From Ruania alba (GTDB taxonomy: Bacteria > Actinomycetota > Actinomycetes > Actinomycetales > Beutenbergiaceae), in the NCBI RefSeq assembly GCF_900105765.1, contig NZ_FNTX01000001.1:248001-312000 (forward strand): a stretch of DNA of 64,000 bases, given 5' to 3'. Below are positions 11,075 to 19,930 of this stretch, piece by piece. Positions within the stretch are counted from its first letter, which is position 1, and each line of letters begins with the position of its first letter. A program made the translations under genes and the position numbers. The notes under the pieces are model-generated. The model saw nothing but the letters and a program-made list of their open reading frames with translations. It was not told where the DNA came from and did not search any database.

Positions 11075-12714
11075 ACCAGTTCGTCCCGCCGTCGATCGAC
11101 TGGGCGGCTCTGGTCCCCCTCCTGATCGTGTTCGGCGCCGCTGTGCTCGGGGTGCTGATCGAGGCGTTCGTGAAGGATTCCGTGCGCCGGGTGGTGCAGG
11201 TCTCGCTCTCTGTGGTCACGCTCGGTGCCGCCCTGGTGGCCGTGGCCTGGCGGTGGACGGTCGTGCAGTCCCAGGGCCCGGCCGAGCTGATGGGCGGGGC
11301 GCTCCTGGAGGACGGGCCCGCGCTGCTCGCCCAGGGCATCGTGCTGATCTGCGCGTTCGTGGGGATGCTCGTGATCGCCGACCGCTCGGGCGGCGAGGAC
11401 GGCTTCACGCCGACGGCGGCGGCCGTGCCCGGGTCCGCGTACGAGGCGCTGGCGCGCCGGATGGGCCTGGTGCAGACCGAGGTCTTCCCGCTGGTGCTGT
11501 TCTCCGTCGGTGGCATGCTCGTCTTCCCCGCGGCGGGTGACCTGCTCACCCTGTTCATCGCGCTCGAGGTGCTCTCCCTTCCGCTGTACCTGCTTGCCGG
11601 ACTGGCGCGGCGCCGTCGCCTGCTCTCCCAGGAGGCGTCCCTGAAGTACTTCCTGCTCGGGGCGTTCTCGTCCGCGTTCTTCCTGATGGGCGTCGCCCTG
11701 CTGTACGGGTACTCCGGCTCGGTCCGGTTCGCCGACCTCGCGGCTGCGGTGCCGGCGATGGTGGGGATGGACACGGTGCTGCTGGCCGGCGTGGTGCTGG
11801 TGCTGGTCGGCCTGCTGTTCAAGGTGGGTGCCGTCCCGTTCCACTCCTGGGTGCCGGACGTGTACCAGGGATCGCCCACGTCGATCACCGGCTTCATGGC
11901 CGCGTGCACGAAGATTGCGGCTTTCGCGGCGATGGTGCGGTTCGTCTACGTGGTGGCCCCAGGCCTGGAGTGGGACCTGAGCCCGCTGCTGTGGGGGATC
12001 GCCATCCTCACCATGATCGTGGGCACGGTGCTCGCGATCGTGCAGTCCGACATCAAGCGGATGCTCGCCTACTCCTCGGTGGCGCATGCCGGGTTCGTGC
12101 TGCTCGGTGTGCTGGCGCTCACCAGCAGCGGCATCAGCTCGGTGCTGGTGTATCTGCTGGTCTACGGTCTGGCCACGGTGGGCGCGTTCGCCCTGGTGAG
12201 CCTGGTCCGAGAGCGCGATGCGGAGGGCAACGTCACCGGTGAGGCGACTCGGCTGGATCAGTGGGCCGGGCTCGGGCGCCGGCACCCCGTGCTCGCGGTG
12301 TGCTTCACCCTGTTCCTGCTCTCCTTCGCCGGCATCCCGCTCACCGCCGGCTTCATCGGTAAGTTCGCCGTGTTCGCCGCTGCGGTGGAGGGGGGCGCCT
12401 GGCCGCTGGTGGTGGTGGCGGTGCTCGCCAGCGCCGCGGCTGCGTTCTTCTACGTGCGCGTGGTCGTGCTGATGTTCTTCACCGAGCCCGACCAGGACGA
12501 CGCCGCGGCCGACGAGGCCGACCGTGCGATCGACGGAGCTGCGGCCGACGGCGCGCCCGCTGTTGTCTCCACCGGCGTGCGTGCGGCGGTGGTGCAGACC
12601 GAGGGGCTGACAGCGGTCGCGGTGGTCGTGTGCGCCATCGGTACCGTGGTGCTCGGTGTGTTTCCCACCCCGATTCTGTCTCTCGCGGCAGAAGCGGCTA
12701 AGTTCATTCCGTGA
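11071..12714 (+). CDS. nuoN: NADH-quinone oxidoreductase subunit N
   Basis: NuoN is the third antiporter-like subunit of complex I. The 547-residue product has the signatures VPFHSWVPDVYQGSPTS and DIKRMLAYSSVAHAGF. Between the final helices lies an acidic, Ala-rich loop (about residues 470-500). Overlaps of 4 bases join it to nuoM and to the prenyl synthase gene after it. Confidence 0.97.
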   Translation: MNQFVPPSIDWAALVPLLIVFGAAVLGVLIEAFVKDSVRRVVQVSLSVVTLGAALVAVAWRWTVVQSQGPAELMGGALLEDGPALLAQGIVLICAFVGMLVIADRSGGEDGFTPTAAAVPGSAYEALARRMGLVQTEVFPLVLFSVGGMLVFPAAGDLLTLFIALEVLSLPLYLLAGLARRRRLLSQEASLKYFLLGAFSSAFFLMGVALLYGYSGSVRFADLAAAVPAMVGMDTVLLAGVVLVLVGLLFKVGAVPFHSWVPDVYQGSPTSITGFMAACTKIAAFAAMVRFVYVVAPGLEWDLSPLLWGIAILTMIVGTVLAIVQSDIKRMLAYSSVAHAGFVLLGVLALTSSGISSVLVYLLVYGLATVGAFALVSLVRERDAEGNVTGEATRLDQWAGLGRRHPVLAVCFTLFLLSFAGIPLTAGFIGKFAVFAAAVEGGAWPLVVVAVLASAAAAFFYVRVVVLMFFTEPDQDDAAADEADRAIDGAAADGAPAVVSTGVRAAVVQTEGLTAVAVVVCAIGTVVLGVFPTPILSLAAEAAKFIP

Positions 12715-13715
12715 CCTCCTCCCTGCCCACCCTCGGCGATACCGAGCTTGAGTCTCGGCTCGCCACCGACCTCGACGAGGTCGAGAGGCGGCTCGTGGCG
12801 GCGGCACGCCACAGCGAGAGCATCGTCGACGAGACCTCGCGGCACCTGCTCGCCGCCGGTGGCAAGCGGATCCGACCTGTGCTGGTGCTGCTCACCAGCC
12901 AGTTCGGCAGCGGGGTGAACGAGTCGGTGCTGCAGTCGGCAGTGGCCACCGAGCTCACCCACCTGGCCACCCTCTACCACGACGACGTCATGGACTCCGC
13001 GCCGTTGCGCCGCGGGGCACCCAGCGCCCACGAGGTGTGGGGCAACTCGGTCGCGATCCTCACCGGAGATCTGCTGTTCGCTCGCGCGTCGAAACTGGTC
13101 TCGGACCTGGGGCCACGCGCGGTGCGGGTGCAAGCGGAAGCCTTCGAGCGGCTCGTGATGGGCCAGCTGCACGAGACGCTCGGCCCGGGCGATGGCGAGG
13201 ACCCAATCCCGCACTACCTCCAGGTGCTCGCCGACAAGACCGGATCGTTGATCGCCGCCGCGGCGTGCTACGGCACGATGCTCAGCGGGGCGGAGGAGTC
13301 GGCGCAGCAGGCCGTGATCGCCTACGGCGAGAAGGTCGGCGTGGCATTCCAGCTCGCCGATGACGTGATCGACCTGATCTCCGACGCCGAGACCACCGGG
13401 AAGACGCCTGGGACGGACCTGCGCGAAGGGGTGGCCACGATGCCGGTGCTGCTGCTGCGGGCCCGTGCGGCCGCCGGGACCCTCGATGCTAGCGGTGAGC
13501 AATTGCTGGCCGACCTCGACGGCGACCTGAGCTCGGACGATGCCCTGGCCGACGTGCTCAGCCGGTTGCGCGCCCACGACGTGCTCGACGAGGCCCGGGA
13601 GATGGCCCGCCGGTGGTCCGCCGACGCGGTGGCCGAGCTGACGCCCCTGCCGGAGTCCGCCTCACGTGATGCGCTCGAGGTGTTCGCCGGTCTGCTCGTG
13701 GACCGGATGGCGTAG
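12711..13715 (+). CDS. long-chain polyprenyl diphosphate synthase
   Basis: This trans-isoprenyl diphosphate synthase condenses isopentenyl diphosphate onto an allylic primer to make a long prenyl chain, most likely the menaquinone tail. It has the primer-binding GGKRIRP (residues 50-56), first aspartate-rich motif DDVMD (91-95), and second motif DDVID (217-221). Small residues before the first motif fit a long-chain rather than a farnesyl enzyme. Its GTG start overlaps the nuoN stop (GTGA), so it is coupled to the complex I operon, which fits a role in supplying the quinone substrate. Chain length cannot be read from the sequence. Confidence 0.9.
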   Translation: MTSSLPTLGDTELESRLATDLDEVERRLVAAARHSESIVDETSRHLLAAGGKRIRPVLVLLTSQFGSGVNESVLQSAVATELTHLATLYHDDVMDSAPLRRGAPSAHEVWGNSVAILTGDLLFARASKLVSDLGPRAVRVQAEAFERLVMGQLHETLGPGDGEDPIPHYLQVLADKTGSLIAAAACYGTMLSGAEESAQQAVIAYGEKVGVAFQLADDVIDLISDAETTGKTPGTDLREGVATMPVLLLRARAAAGTLDASGEQLLADLDGDLSSDDALADVLSRLRAHDVLDEAREMARRWSADAVAELTPLPESASRDALEVFAGLLVDRMA

Positions 13716-13758
13716 TTTCCCCTGTCCTACCCCGCCCGCGCGACGGGAGCAGGGCGCG

Positions 13759-14712
13759 CTACTCGTCAGGTCTGGCCAGCCGCGGCATCCGGCGCCCGGC
13801 CCGGAACGTGTCCCACGTCAGCAGCACCAGCGCCACCCACACCAGGGCGAACCCGGCCCACCGGCTCGGGTCCATCGCCTCCCGGTAGATCAGGACCCCG
13901 GTGAGGAACTGCATCGTCGGGGTGACGTACTGCAGCAGGCCCATCATCGCCAGCGGGAGGCGACGGGACGCCGTCGCGAAGAGCACCAGCGGGACGGAGG
14001 TGACGATGCCGGCTGCGATGAGCAGTGCGGCGAGCCCGCCGGTCGGCATCCCGCCGGCGCCAGGGCCGCCGAAAGCGCCCTCGCCCCTCGCGGCGAGCAC
14101 CACGAGGAAGACGAGCGCCACCGGGCTCAGTACTAAGGTCTCCACTGCCAGTCCGGGCAGCGCCGGGACCCGCGCGCCCACCTGCTTCTTCACCAGCCCG
14201 TACCCACCGAAGCTGAGCGCTAGCACGATCGCGATCCACGGGAAGGAGCCGAAGCCGAGAGCGATCACCAGCACGCCTGCCCCGCCGAACCCGACCGCGA
14301 CCCACTGCGCCGGTCGGAGCCGCTCCCCGAGCACCAGCACCGCGAGCACCACCGTGACCAGGGGGTTGATGTAGTAGCCGAGTGCGCCGTCCACCACGTG
14401 CCCGGTGAGTACGGCGAAGACGTAGACGATCCAGTTCGTGCACAGCAACGTCGCGGCGAGAGCCAGACGTGCCGTGATCCGCGGCTGCCGGAGCAGCCCC
14501 GTGAAAGCGCCCAACCGGCCGAGTACGGCCAGCAGAGCGAGGCAGGCCACCACCGACCAGACCACACGGTGGGCGACGATCTCGAGCGGCCCTGCGGGTG
14601 CCAGCAGCGGGAAGTACAGCGGCAGCAGCCCGAACCAGGCGTAGCCGGCGAACCCGGCGGCGAGCCCGCGAGGATCGAGCCCGTCCGGGCTTCGATGGGT
14701 CGCGGTAGGCAC
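13759..14712 (-). CDS. rarD: RarD-type EamA family permease
   Basis: This 317-residue membrane protein has about ten hydrophobic segments and matches the RarD branch of the EamA/drug-metabolite transporter superfamily. Typical pieces are the N-terminal GFAGYAWFGLLPLYF, the LEIVAHRVVWS region, NWIVYVFAV and GALGYYINPLV. The substrate is unknown for the family. It converges on the prenyl synthase with a 43-base gap. The start used is GTG; a nearby start cannot be excluded. Confidence 0.88.
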   Translation of the reverse strand: MPTATHRSPDGLDPRGLAAGFAGYAWFGLLPLYFPLLAPAGPLEIVAHRVVWSVVACLALLAVLGRLGAFTGLLRQPRITARLALAATLLCTNWIVYVFAVLTGHVVDGALGYYINPLVTVVLAVLVLGERLRPAQWVAVGFGGAGVLVIALGFGSFPWIAIVLALSFGGYGLVKKQVGARVPALPGLAVETLVLSPVALVFLVVLAARGEGAFGGPGAGGMPTGGLAALLIAAGIVTSVPLVLFATASRRLPLAMMGLLQYVTPTMQFLTGVLIYREAMDPSRWAGFALVWVALVLLTWDTFRAGRRMPRLARPDE

Positions 14713-14833
14713 GTGCTCAACCTACCGCCCGCCTTGGCGAGGATGACGACGCCCGGGGAGGGACGCCGTCGGGATCGGTGTTCCCGAAAGATGAGACACA
14801 TCTGCCATACAGCGCTGTCGGTGAGGTCACCCT

Positions 14834-14839
14834 TAGACT
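14834..14839 (+). promoter_or_regulatory. candidate -10 element for the ferredoxin reductase gene
   Basis: TAGACT matches the actinobacterial -10 consensus TANNNT. It lies in the divergent intergenic region between the rarD-like gene and the reductase. No convincing -35 element is visible. Confidence 0.4.
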
Positions 14840-14908
14840 GGGACCTGGTACACGACCACGGGCATGACCGTGCCCCTCCAACGTCCCCGAAAGAGGCATC
14901 TCGTCACC

Positions 14909-16300
14909 GTGCCTACCACCACACCGCTTCGCGTCGCCATCGTCGGTGCCGGCCCTGCCGGGATCTACGCCGCTGACATCCTGTCCAAGACGGACCTCGA
15001 GGTCGAGATCGACCTGTTCGAACGGCTGCCCGCGCCGTACGGCCTCGTGCGCTACGGCGTCGCGCCCGACCACCCGCGCATCAAGGGCATCGTCACAGCC
15101 CTGTACAAGGTGCTGCAGCGTGGGGACATCCGCCTGATCGGCAACGTCGACTTCGGCAAGGACGTCTCCCTGGAGGAGCTGCGCCGCTACTACGACGCCG
15201 TGATCTTCTCCACCGGAGCGATCCGGGACGCGGACCTGAACATCCCCGGGATCGACCTTGACGGAAGCTACGGGGCCGCGGACTTCGTGTCCTGGTTCGA
15301 CGGGCACCCGGACGTGCCGCGGACCTGGCCACTGGAGGCGCAGCACATCGCCGTGCTGGGGGTGGGGAATGTGGCGCTGGACGTGGCGCGGATGCTCGCC
15401 AAGCACGTCGAGGACCTGATGCCCACCGAGATCCCGGCGAACGTGGCCGAGGGGCTGGCGAAGAGCCCGGTCACGGACGTGCACGTGTTCGGCCGTCGCG
15501 GGCCGGCACAGGTGAAGTTCACCCCGTTGGAGCTGCGTGAGCTGGGCAAGGTGCCGGACGTGGACATCGTGGTCTACCCGGAGGACTTCGACTTCGACGA
15601 AGGATCCGAAGAGGCGATCCGCTCCTCGAACCTGACCAAGCAGGTGGTGAAGACCCTCACCGACTGGACCTTGCGTGACCCGAGCGAGCTCACGGCGTCG
15701 CGCCGGATCCACCTGCACTTCCTGCACAAACCGCACGAGGTGCTGGGATCCGATGGCAAGGTGACCGGATTCCGCACCGAGCGCACCGAGCTCACCGGCG
15801 ACGGGAACGTGCGCGGCACCGGAACCTATGAGGACTTCGAGGTGCAGGCCATCTACCGCGCGGTCGGCTACTTCGGATCTCCACTGCCGGACATCCCGTT
15901 CGACGAGGTCGCCGGCGTGATCCCGAACGATGGCGGTCGTGTGCTCGGCGCTGATGGGGACCACATCCCGGGCCTGTACGCCACGGGCTGGATCAAGCGC
16001 GGACCGGTCGGACTCATCGGCCACACGAAGTCTGACGCGGCGGAGACGATCCGGCACCTGGTGGAGGACCTCGCCGGTGCCCTGGAGGATGGCTCTCTCG
16101 ATGCCGCGCAGGACCGCGACCCGCAGGCGATCCTGGATCGCCTCGAGGCCGATGGTGTGCCCTACACCACGTGGGAAGGCTGGGAACTCCTCGACTCCTA
16201 CGAGCGTTCCCTGGGTGAGGAGCAAGGCCGTGAACGCATCAAGGTCGTTCCCCGTGAGGAGATGACGGAGATCTCCCGCGGAGTGACCGCCCGCGCCTGA
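14909..16300 (+). CDS. FprA-like ferredoxin/adrenodoxin-type NADP+ reductase
   Basis: This FAD enzyme transfers electrons between NADPH and ferredoxin. The N-terminus has the FAD-binding RVAIVGAGPAGIYAAD, then PYGLVRYGVAPDHPRIK, typical of adrenodoxin-reductase-type enzymes, and an NADP-binding segment VLGVGNVALDVARML near residue 150. GWIKRGPVGLIGHTKSDA near the C-terminus is also typical. The GTG at 14909 is chosen because GAAAGAGG lies about 12 bases upstream and the FAD motif follows closely; an ATG at 14864 would add 15 residues but has no ribosome-binding site. The product is 463 residues, like mycobacterial FprA. Confidence 0.92.
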   Translation: MPTTTPLRVAIVGAGPAGIYAADILSKTDLEVEIDLFERLPAPYGLVRYGVAPDHPRIKGIVTALYKVLQRGDIRLIGNVDFGKDVSLEELRRYYDAVIFSTGAIRDADLNIPGIDLDGSYGAADFVSWFDGHPDVPRTWPLEAQHIAVLGVGNVALDVARMLAKHVEDLMPTEIPANVAEGLAKSPVTDVHVFGRRGPAQVKFTPLELRELGKVPDVDIVVYPEDFDFDEGSEEAIRSSNLTKQVVKTLTDWTLRDPSELTASRRIHLHFLHKPHEVLGSDGKVTGFRTERTELTGDGNVRGTGTYEDFEVQAIYRAVGYFGSPLPDIPFDEVAGVIPNDGGRVLGADGDHIPGLYATGWIKRGPVGLIGHTKSDAAETIRHLVEDLAGALEDGSLDAAQDRDPQAILDRLEADGVPYTTWEGWELLDSYERSLGEEQGRERIKVVPREEMTEISRGVTARA

Positions 16301-16306
16301 TCAGGG

Positions 16307-16332
16307 CCCTGCTCGCACCGAACGGAGCAGGG
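16307..16332 (+). promoter_or_regulatory. hairpin overlapping the htpX ribosome-binding site
   Basis: CCCTGCTC pairs with GAGCAGGG around a 10-base loop. The last bases of the right arm are the first bases of the Shine-Dalgarno sequence GGGAGGA used by htpX (ATG at 16343). It could end reductase transcripts or modulate htpX translation. Confidence 0.45.
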
Positions 16333-16342
16333 AGGAACGCGC

Positions 16343-17230
16343 ATGTCGCGCACGTGGATGAACGGTGCGAAGACTGCTGCGCTGTTCGGCGTGCTGTGGG
16401 CGGTGGTGCTCGGTCTCGGGGCGCTCGTGGCCTCGGGGACCGGGCGGTCGATCTGGATCTGGGCGTTCGCCGGGGTCGGCGTGGTCGTGACGTTCATCTC
16501 GTACTGGCGCTCCGACACCATCGCGATCCGTGCGATGCGCGCACGCCCGGTGAGCGAGGCCGAGGCGCCCGCGATGTATGCGATCGTGCGCGAGCTCTCT
16601 ACCGCGGCGCGGCAGCCGATGCCGCGGCTGTACGTCTCGCCGACCGATGCGCCGAACGCCTTCGCGACCGGTCGGAACCCGCGGAACGCGGCAGTGTGCT
16701 GCACGCTCGGCATCTTGGGTCTGCTGGATGAGCGGGAACTGCGGGGGGTGCTCGCCCACGAGCTCTCGCACGTCTACAACCGCGACATCCTGACCTCCTC
16801 GGTGGCGGCGGCGCTGGCCGGGGTGATCACCTCCGTCGCACAGTTCCTGCTGTTCTTCGGCGGGGGAGGACGTGACCGGGGCGCCGGACCGTTGGGTCTG
16901 ATCGGCATGATCGCCATGGCACTGCTTGCCCCGTTCGCGGCCACGTTGATCCAGCTGGCCATCTCCCGCACCAGGGAGTACGACGCGGACGCCGATGGCG
17001 CCACGCTCTCTGGTGATCCGCTCGCCCTGGCCTCGGCCTTGCGCAAGCTGGAGAGCGGGACGGCGGCCCGTCCGTTGCGCCCGGACGGCGACCTGGCAGA
17101 CGTCTCGCACCTGATGATCGCCAACCCGTTCAAGGCAGGAGCCGTCTCGAAGCTGTTCGCCACACACCCGCCGATGGCTGAGCGCATCTCCCGCCTGGAG
17201 GAGATGGCCCGGGGCGGCTGGCAGCGCTGA
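16343..17230 (+). CDS. htpX: zinc metalloprotease HtpX homologue
   Basis: HtpX is a membrane-bound zinc protease of family M48 that degrades misfolded membrane proteins. The 295-residue product has two N-terminal membrane helices, the zinc-binding HELSH (residues 139-143), two further hydrophobic segments, and the third ligand glutamate in [12 protein letters not shown] (E212). Length is normal. The ATG has a strong ribosome-binding site (GGGAGGA). It follows the reductase gene by 42 bases that hold a hairpin. Confidence 0.94.
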   Translation: MSRTWMNGAKTAALFGVLWAVVLGLGALVASGTGRSIWIWAFAGVGVVVTFISYWRSDTIAIRAMRARPVSEAEAPAMYAIVRELSTAARQPMPRLYVSPTDAPNAFATGRNPRNAAVCCTLGILGLLDERELRGVLAHELSHVYNRDILTSSVAAALAGVITSVAQFLLFFGGGGRDRGAGPLGLIGMIAMALLAPFAATLIQLAISRTREYDADADGATLSGDPLALASALRKLESGTAARPLRPDGDLADVSHLMIANPFKAGAVSKLFATHPPMAERISRLEEMARGGWQR

Positions 17231-17350
17231 GCGGACCGGCCGGCGCATGTGTGGTGTGCGCGCGTGCTAGGCGGGTGATTGACGGCTGCGAACACTGCGG
17301 CCTACGGTGCAACGATCCCGGTTGCTCGAGCCCCGTCTGGAGCGAACACC

Positions 17351-18082
17351 ATGACCGACGCCTCCTGGCCTGCACCCCCGGTTGTCGACCGAGCCACGTG
17401 GCAGGCCGAGATCGACGAGCTCCGGGCCCGCGAGAAGGCGAACACGCGCGAGCGAGACGCCATCGCCGCGGCCCGTCGTCGTCTGCCGATGGTGGCGGTC
17501 GATGCCGCGACGCCGCTGCACGGGCCGGACGGCACGACATCGCTGCTCGACGCGTTCGAGGGGCGCAGGCAGCTGCTCGCCTACTTCTTCATGTGGCATC
17601 CGGGGCACCCCGCCGCCGAGCAGTGCGGCGGTTGCACCTGGTGCGCCAGCCAAGTGCGGGAACTGTCCTACCTGCACTCCAGGGACATCACCTTCGCGAT
17701 CCTCTGCAAAGGCCCGTACGCCGAGAGCGTGCGCTACCGCGACTTCCTCGGCTGGCAGACCCCTTGGTACGGCGTACCGGAGTTGTCCCGAACATCTCTG
17801 CTCGTCGGTCGGGACCCGTCGATGATGTTCATCGTCTGCTACCTGCGCGAGGGGGACCAGGTCTTCGAGACCTACTGGACCACGCGGCGGGGAGTGGAGG
17901 AGCTGGACAACAGTTACGCGTTGATGGACCTGACGCCGTACGGGCGTCAGGAGACCTGGCAGGACGTGCCCCCGGGGTGGCCGCAGCAGGAGTGGCAGCA
18001 CGCGGGTGGGAACCTCGACGGCCGCCCCATCCCACACTGGCCGCGGCTCGCGGAAGGATGGTCCGACCGTCTGGACGGATGA
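17351..18082 (+). CDS. DUF899 family thioredoxin-like protein
   Basis: This 243-residue cytoplasmic protein belongs to the DUF899 group with a thioredoxin-like fold. It has the pattern AYFFMWHPGHP, then QCGGCTWCASQVREL with a CxxC pair near residue 98, and later a WTTRRGVEEL stretch. Biochemical function is not established for the family. ATG 17351 is preferred over 17279 because GGAG lies 9 bases upstream and the family domain begins shortly after it. It stands alone, converging on yajQ. Confidence 0.85.
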   Translation: MTDASWPAPPVVDRATWQAEIDELRAREKANTRERDAIAAARRRLPMVAVDAATPLHGPDGTTSLLDAFEGRRQLLAYFFMWHPGHPAAEQCGGCTWCASQVRELSYLHSRDITFAILCKGPYAESVRYRDFLGWQTPWYGVPELSRTSLLVGRDPSMMFIVCYLREGDQVFETYWTTRRGVEELDNSYALMDLTPYGRQETWQDVPPGWPQQEWQHAGGNLDGRPIPHWPRLAEGWSDRLDG

Positions 18083-18119
18083 CCGTCGAACCGTCCTCCG
18101 GCGGAGAACAGCAGTGTCG

Positions 18120-18617
18120 TCAGCGGTAGTTCACGAACTGCAGCGCCGCATCGATGTCGGCGTCCTTGAGCATGGCGATGACCACCTGCAGGTCGTCCCG
18201 CTTCTTCGAGCTGACCCGCACTTCGTCACCGGTGATCTGGGTCTTCACACCCTTCGGGCCCTCGTCCCGGATCAGCTTGGTGATCTTCTTCGCATTCTCG
18301 CTGGACAGACCCTCCTTCAGGGTGCCGGCCAGGCGATATTCCTTGCCGGACGGCTGCGGCTCGTCCTCGCCGGTGTCGATCGCCTTCAGCGAAACGCCGC
18401 GGCGGATCAGCTTGGACTGGAACACGTCCAGGATCGCGAGCACCCGCTCGGCGGTGTTCGCCGTCATCACGATCGCCTCACCGCTCCAGGCGATCGAGGC
18501 ACCGACGTTCCGGAAGTCGTACCGCTGGGAGATCTCCTTTGCGGCCTGGTTCAGGGCGTTGTCGACCTCCTGCCGGTCCACCTTGCTGACGACGTCGAAC
18601 GAGGAATCACTCGCCAC
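18120..18617 (-). CDS. yajQ: YajQ family nucleotide-binding protein
   Basis: YajQ proteins have two ferredoxin-like domains and bind nucleotides; some bind cyclic di-GMP. The product begins V(M)[17 protein letters not shown] and has [13 protein letters not shown] and the C-terminal [24 protein letters not shown], all typical. The GTG at 18617 is chosen because AAGGAGATC lies 7 bases upstream and the family domain starts there; an upstream in-frame start at 18698 would add 27 unconserved residues. The 165-residue length is normal. Confidence 0.94.
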   Translation of the reverse strand: MASDSSFDVVSKVDRQEVDNALNQAAKEISQRYDFRNVGASIAWSGEAIVMTANTAERVLAILDVFQSKLIRRGVSLKAIDTGEDEPQPSGKEYRLAGTLKEGLSSENAKKITKLIRDEGPKGVKTQITGDEVRVSSKKRDDLQVVIAMLKDADIDAALQFVNYR

Positions 18618-18716
18618 GCTGATCTCCTTCTCGGCTGTGTCGACCGCCGGGTGACGGTCGGTGGTCACGAAGTCCCGCTGAAGTTGGTATTGTTCCACCC
18701 GGTCCTTCGACCATAC

Positions 18717-18801
18717 GGCGGGTTGCCCGAGCGGCCAAAGGGAGCTGACTGTAAATCAGCCGCGGAATGCTTCGCAGGTTCGAATCCTGCACCCGCCACC
18801 A
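18717..18801 (+). tRNA. tRNA-Tyr (GTA)
   Basis: The acceptor arms GGCGGGT and ACCCGCC pair fully. The anticodon stem GCTGA/TCAGC encloses CTGTAAA with anticodon GTA at 18751-18753. A long variable arm marks it as a class II tRNA, as expected for bacterial tRNA-Tyr. The T arm contains GGTTCGAATCC, and the 3' CCA is encoded. Confidence 0.97.
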
Positions 18802-18809
18802 GAGCGTAG

Positions 18810-18839
18810 ACGGGGCGTCTCCTTCGGGAGGCGCCCCGT
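18810..18839 (+). terminator. terminator hairpin after tRNA-Tyr
   Basis: A 13-base-pair GC-rich stem (ACGGGGCGTCTCC with GGAGGCGCCCCGT, one G-U pair) closes on a TTCG tetraloop 8 bases after the tRNA. Confidence 0.8.
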
Positions 18840-19041
18840 TCGTCGTCTCCGCCCACGGATCCGCCTGCGCCATCCGGTCACCGCGGGTAGCGTGAGATCA
18901 ACCACAGATCACAGATCACGGTCTGGCCGAGAAGGCCGAGCGGCCACGTAGGCCGTCAAGCTTGAGGAGAAAGTGGTCCGCACCACAGATGCCCCGTCGA
19001 TTTCACCTTGGACCCGAAGAGCATGTACCCTCGATCCCGCT

Positions 19042-19114
19042 GCCCCGATAGCTCAGTCGGCAGAGCGTCTCCATGGTAAGGAGAAGGTCAAGGGTTCGAT
19101 TCCCTTTCGGGGCT
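19042..19114 (+). tRNA. tRNA-Thr (GGT)
   Basis: The acceptor strands GCCCCGA and TCGGGGC pair fully. The anticodon stem TCTCC/GGAGA encloses ATGGTAA, giving anticodon GGT at 19075-19077. The T arm AGGGTTCGATTCCCT is intact. CCA is not encoded. It begins the tRNA-Thr / tRNA-Met / rpmG / hadAB-like cluster. Confidence 0.96.
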
Positions 19115-19164
19115 CTGGTCTGTGCCTGGCCTGCGACCCGCCGGTCGCAGGTCCGGCAGGACGC

Positions 19165-19238
19165 GGCGGGGTAGCTCAGACGGTCAGAGCGCACGACTCA
19201 TAATCGTGAGGTCGCGGGTTCGATCCCCGCTCCCGCTA
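19165..19238 (+). tRNA. tRNA-Met (CAT, elongator type)
   Basis: The acceptor strands GGCGGGG and TCCCGCT pair with G-U pairs at both ends. The anticodon stem CACGA/TCGTG encloses CTCATAA, anticodon CAT at 19199-19201. A paired first base and the absence of the three G-C pairs next to the anticodon loop argue against an initiator tRNA. CCA is not encoded. Confidence 0.93.
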
Positions 19239-19296
19239 CACAACCAGCGCCGCAATCCCAGCCCGGACCGGGCGGGGCAACTCGTGAGGAAGACCA

Positions 19297-19467
19297 ATGG
19301 CCACCAAGTCCGCGGACGTCCGTCCGAAGATCACCCTTGCCTGCGACGTGTGCAAGGAGCGCAACTACATCACCAAGAAGAACCGTCGGAACAACCCCGA
19401 CCGGCTCGAGCTGGCGAAGTACTGCGCACGCTGCAACGCCAAGACCAACCACCGCGAGACCCGCTGA
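19297..19467 (+). CDS. rpmG: 50S ribosomal protein L33
   Basis: This short gene encodes a 56-residue L33 of the zinc-ribbon type. The sequence starts [19 protein letters not shown] and has two CxxC pairs (CDVC and CARC), with [23 protein letters not shown] between them, so it is the zinc-binding form. GAGGAAG lies just upstream of the ATG. It follows tRNA-Met, the usual actinobacterial position of this rpmG copy. Confidence 0.96.
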   Translation: MATKSADVRPKITLACDVCKERNYITKKNRRNNPDRLELAKYCARCNAKTNHRETR

Positions 19468-19477
19468 TCCACACGCG

Positions 19478-19930
19478 ATGAGCGCAGTCAACGCAGACTT
19501 CATAGGGCGGGTGTTCACTGGAACCCCGCCCTATGGCGTATCCCGTGCCAAGATCGCCGAGTTCGCCACCGCCGTCGGCGCGACGGCTGCCCTGCACACC
19601 GATCCGGACGTTGCCCGGGCGCACGGTTACGACGACGTCGTCGCCCCGGCCACCTTCGCGGTGCTGATCGCGCAGCGGGCCGAGTCCGAGTACATCGAGG
19701 ACCCCGAGGCCGGGATCGACTTCTCCCGCGTGGTGCACGCCAATGAGGGCTTCACCCACCACCGCCCGATCGTGGCCGGGGACGAGCTGCACACCGCCGT
19801 GCACGTGGACGCCGTCACCGAACGAGCCGGGATCGCCATGGTCACCACCCGCTGCGAGATTGCCGACGGCGCAGGCCAGGCAGTCTGTACCGTCACCTCG
19901 ACCCTGGCAGTACGTGGGGAGGGCTCGTGA
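19478..19930 (+). CDS. HadA-like MaoC N-terminal dehydratase subunit
   Basis: This 150-residue hot-dog-fold protein resembles HadA, the partner subunit of a (3R)-hydroxyacyl dehydratase. It has a FAS1-type dehydratase pattern: HTDPDVARAHGYDDVVAPATF and FTHHRPIVAGDELH. The ATG at 19478 is chosen because the domain begins directly after it. It is 10 bases after rpmG and overlaps the hadB-like gene by 4 bases, so the two probably form a heterodimer. The physiological substrate here is unknown. Confidence 0.88.
   Translation: MSAVNADFIGRVFTGTPPYGVSRAKIAEFATAVGATAALHTDPDVARAHGYDDVVAPATFAVLIAQRAESEYIEDPEAGIDFSRVVHANEGFTHHRPIVAGDELHTAVHVDAVTERAGIAMVTTRCEIADGAGQAVCTVTSTLAVRGEGS

Noticed and set aside
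10882-12807. Minus-strand open frame of 641 codons
   Set aside because: It is antisense to nuoN and the end of nuoM and has only His/Arg/Glu/Gln-rich low-complexity sequence.
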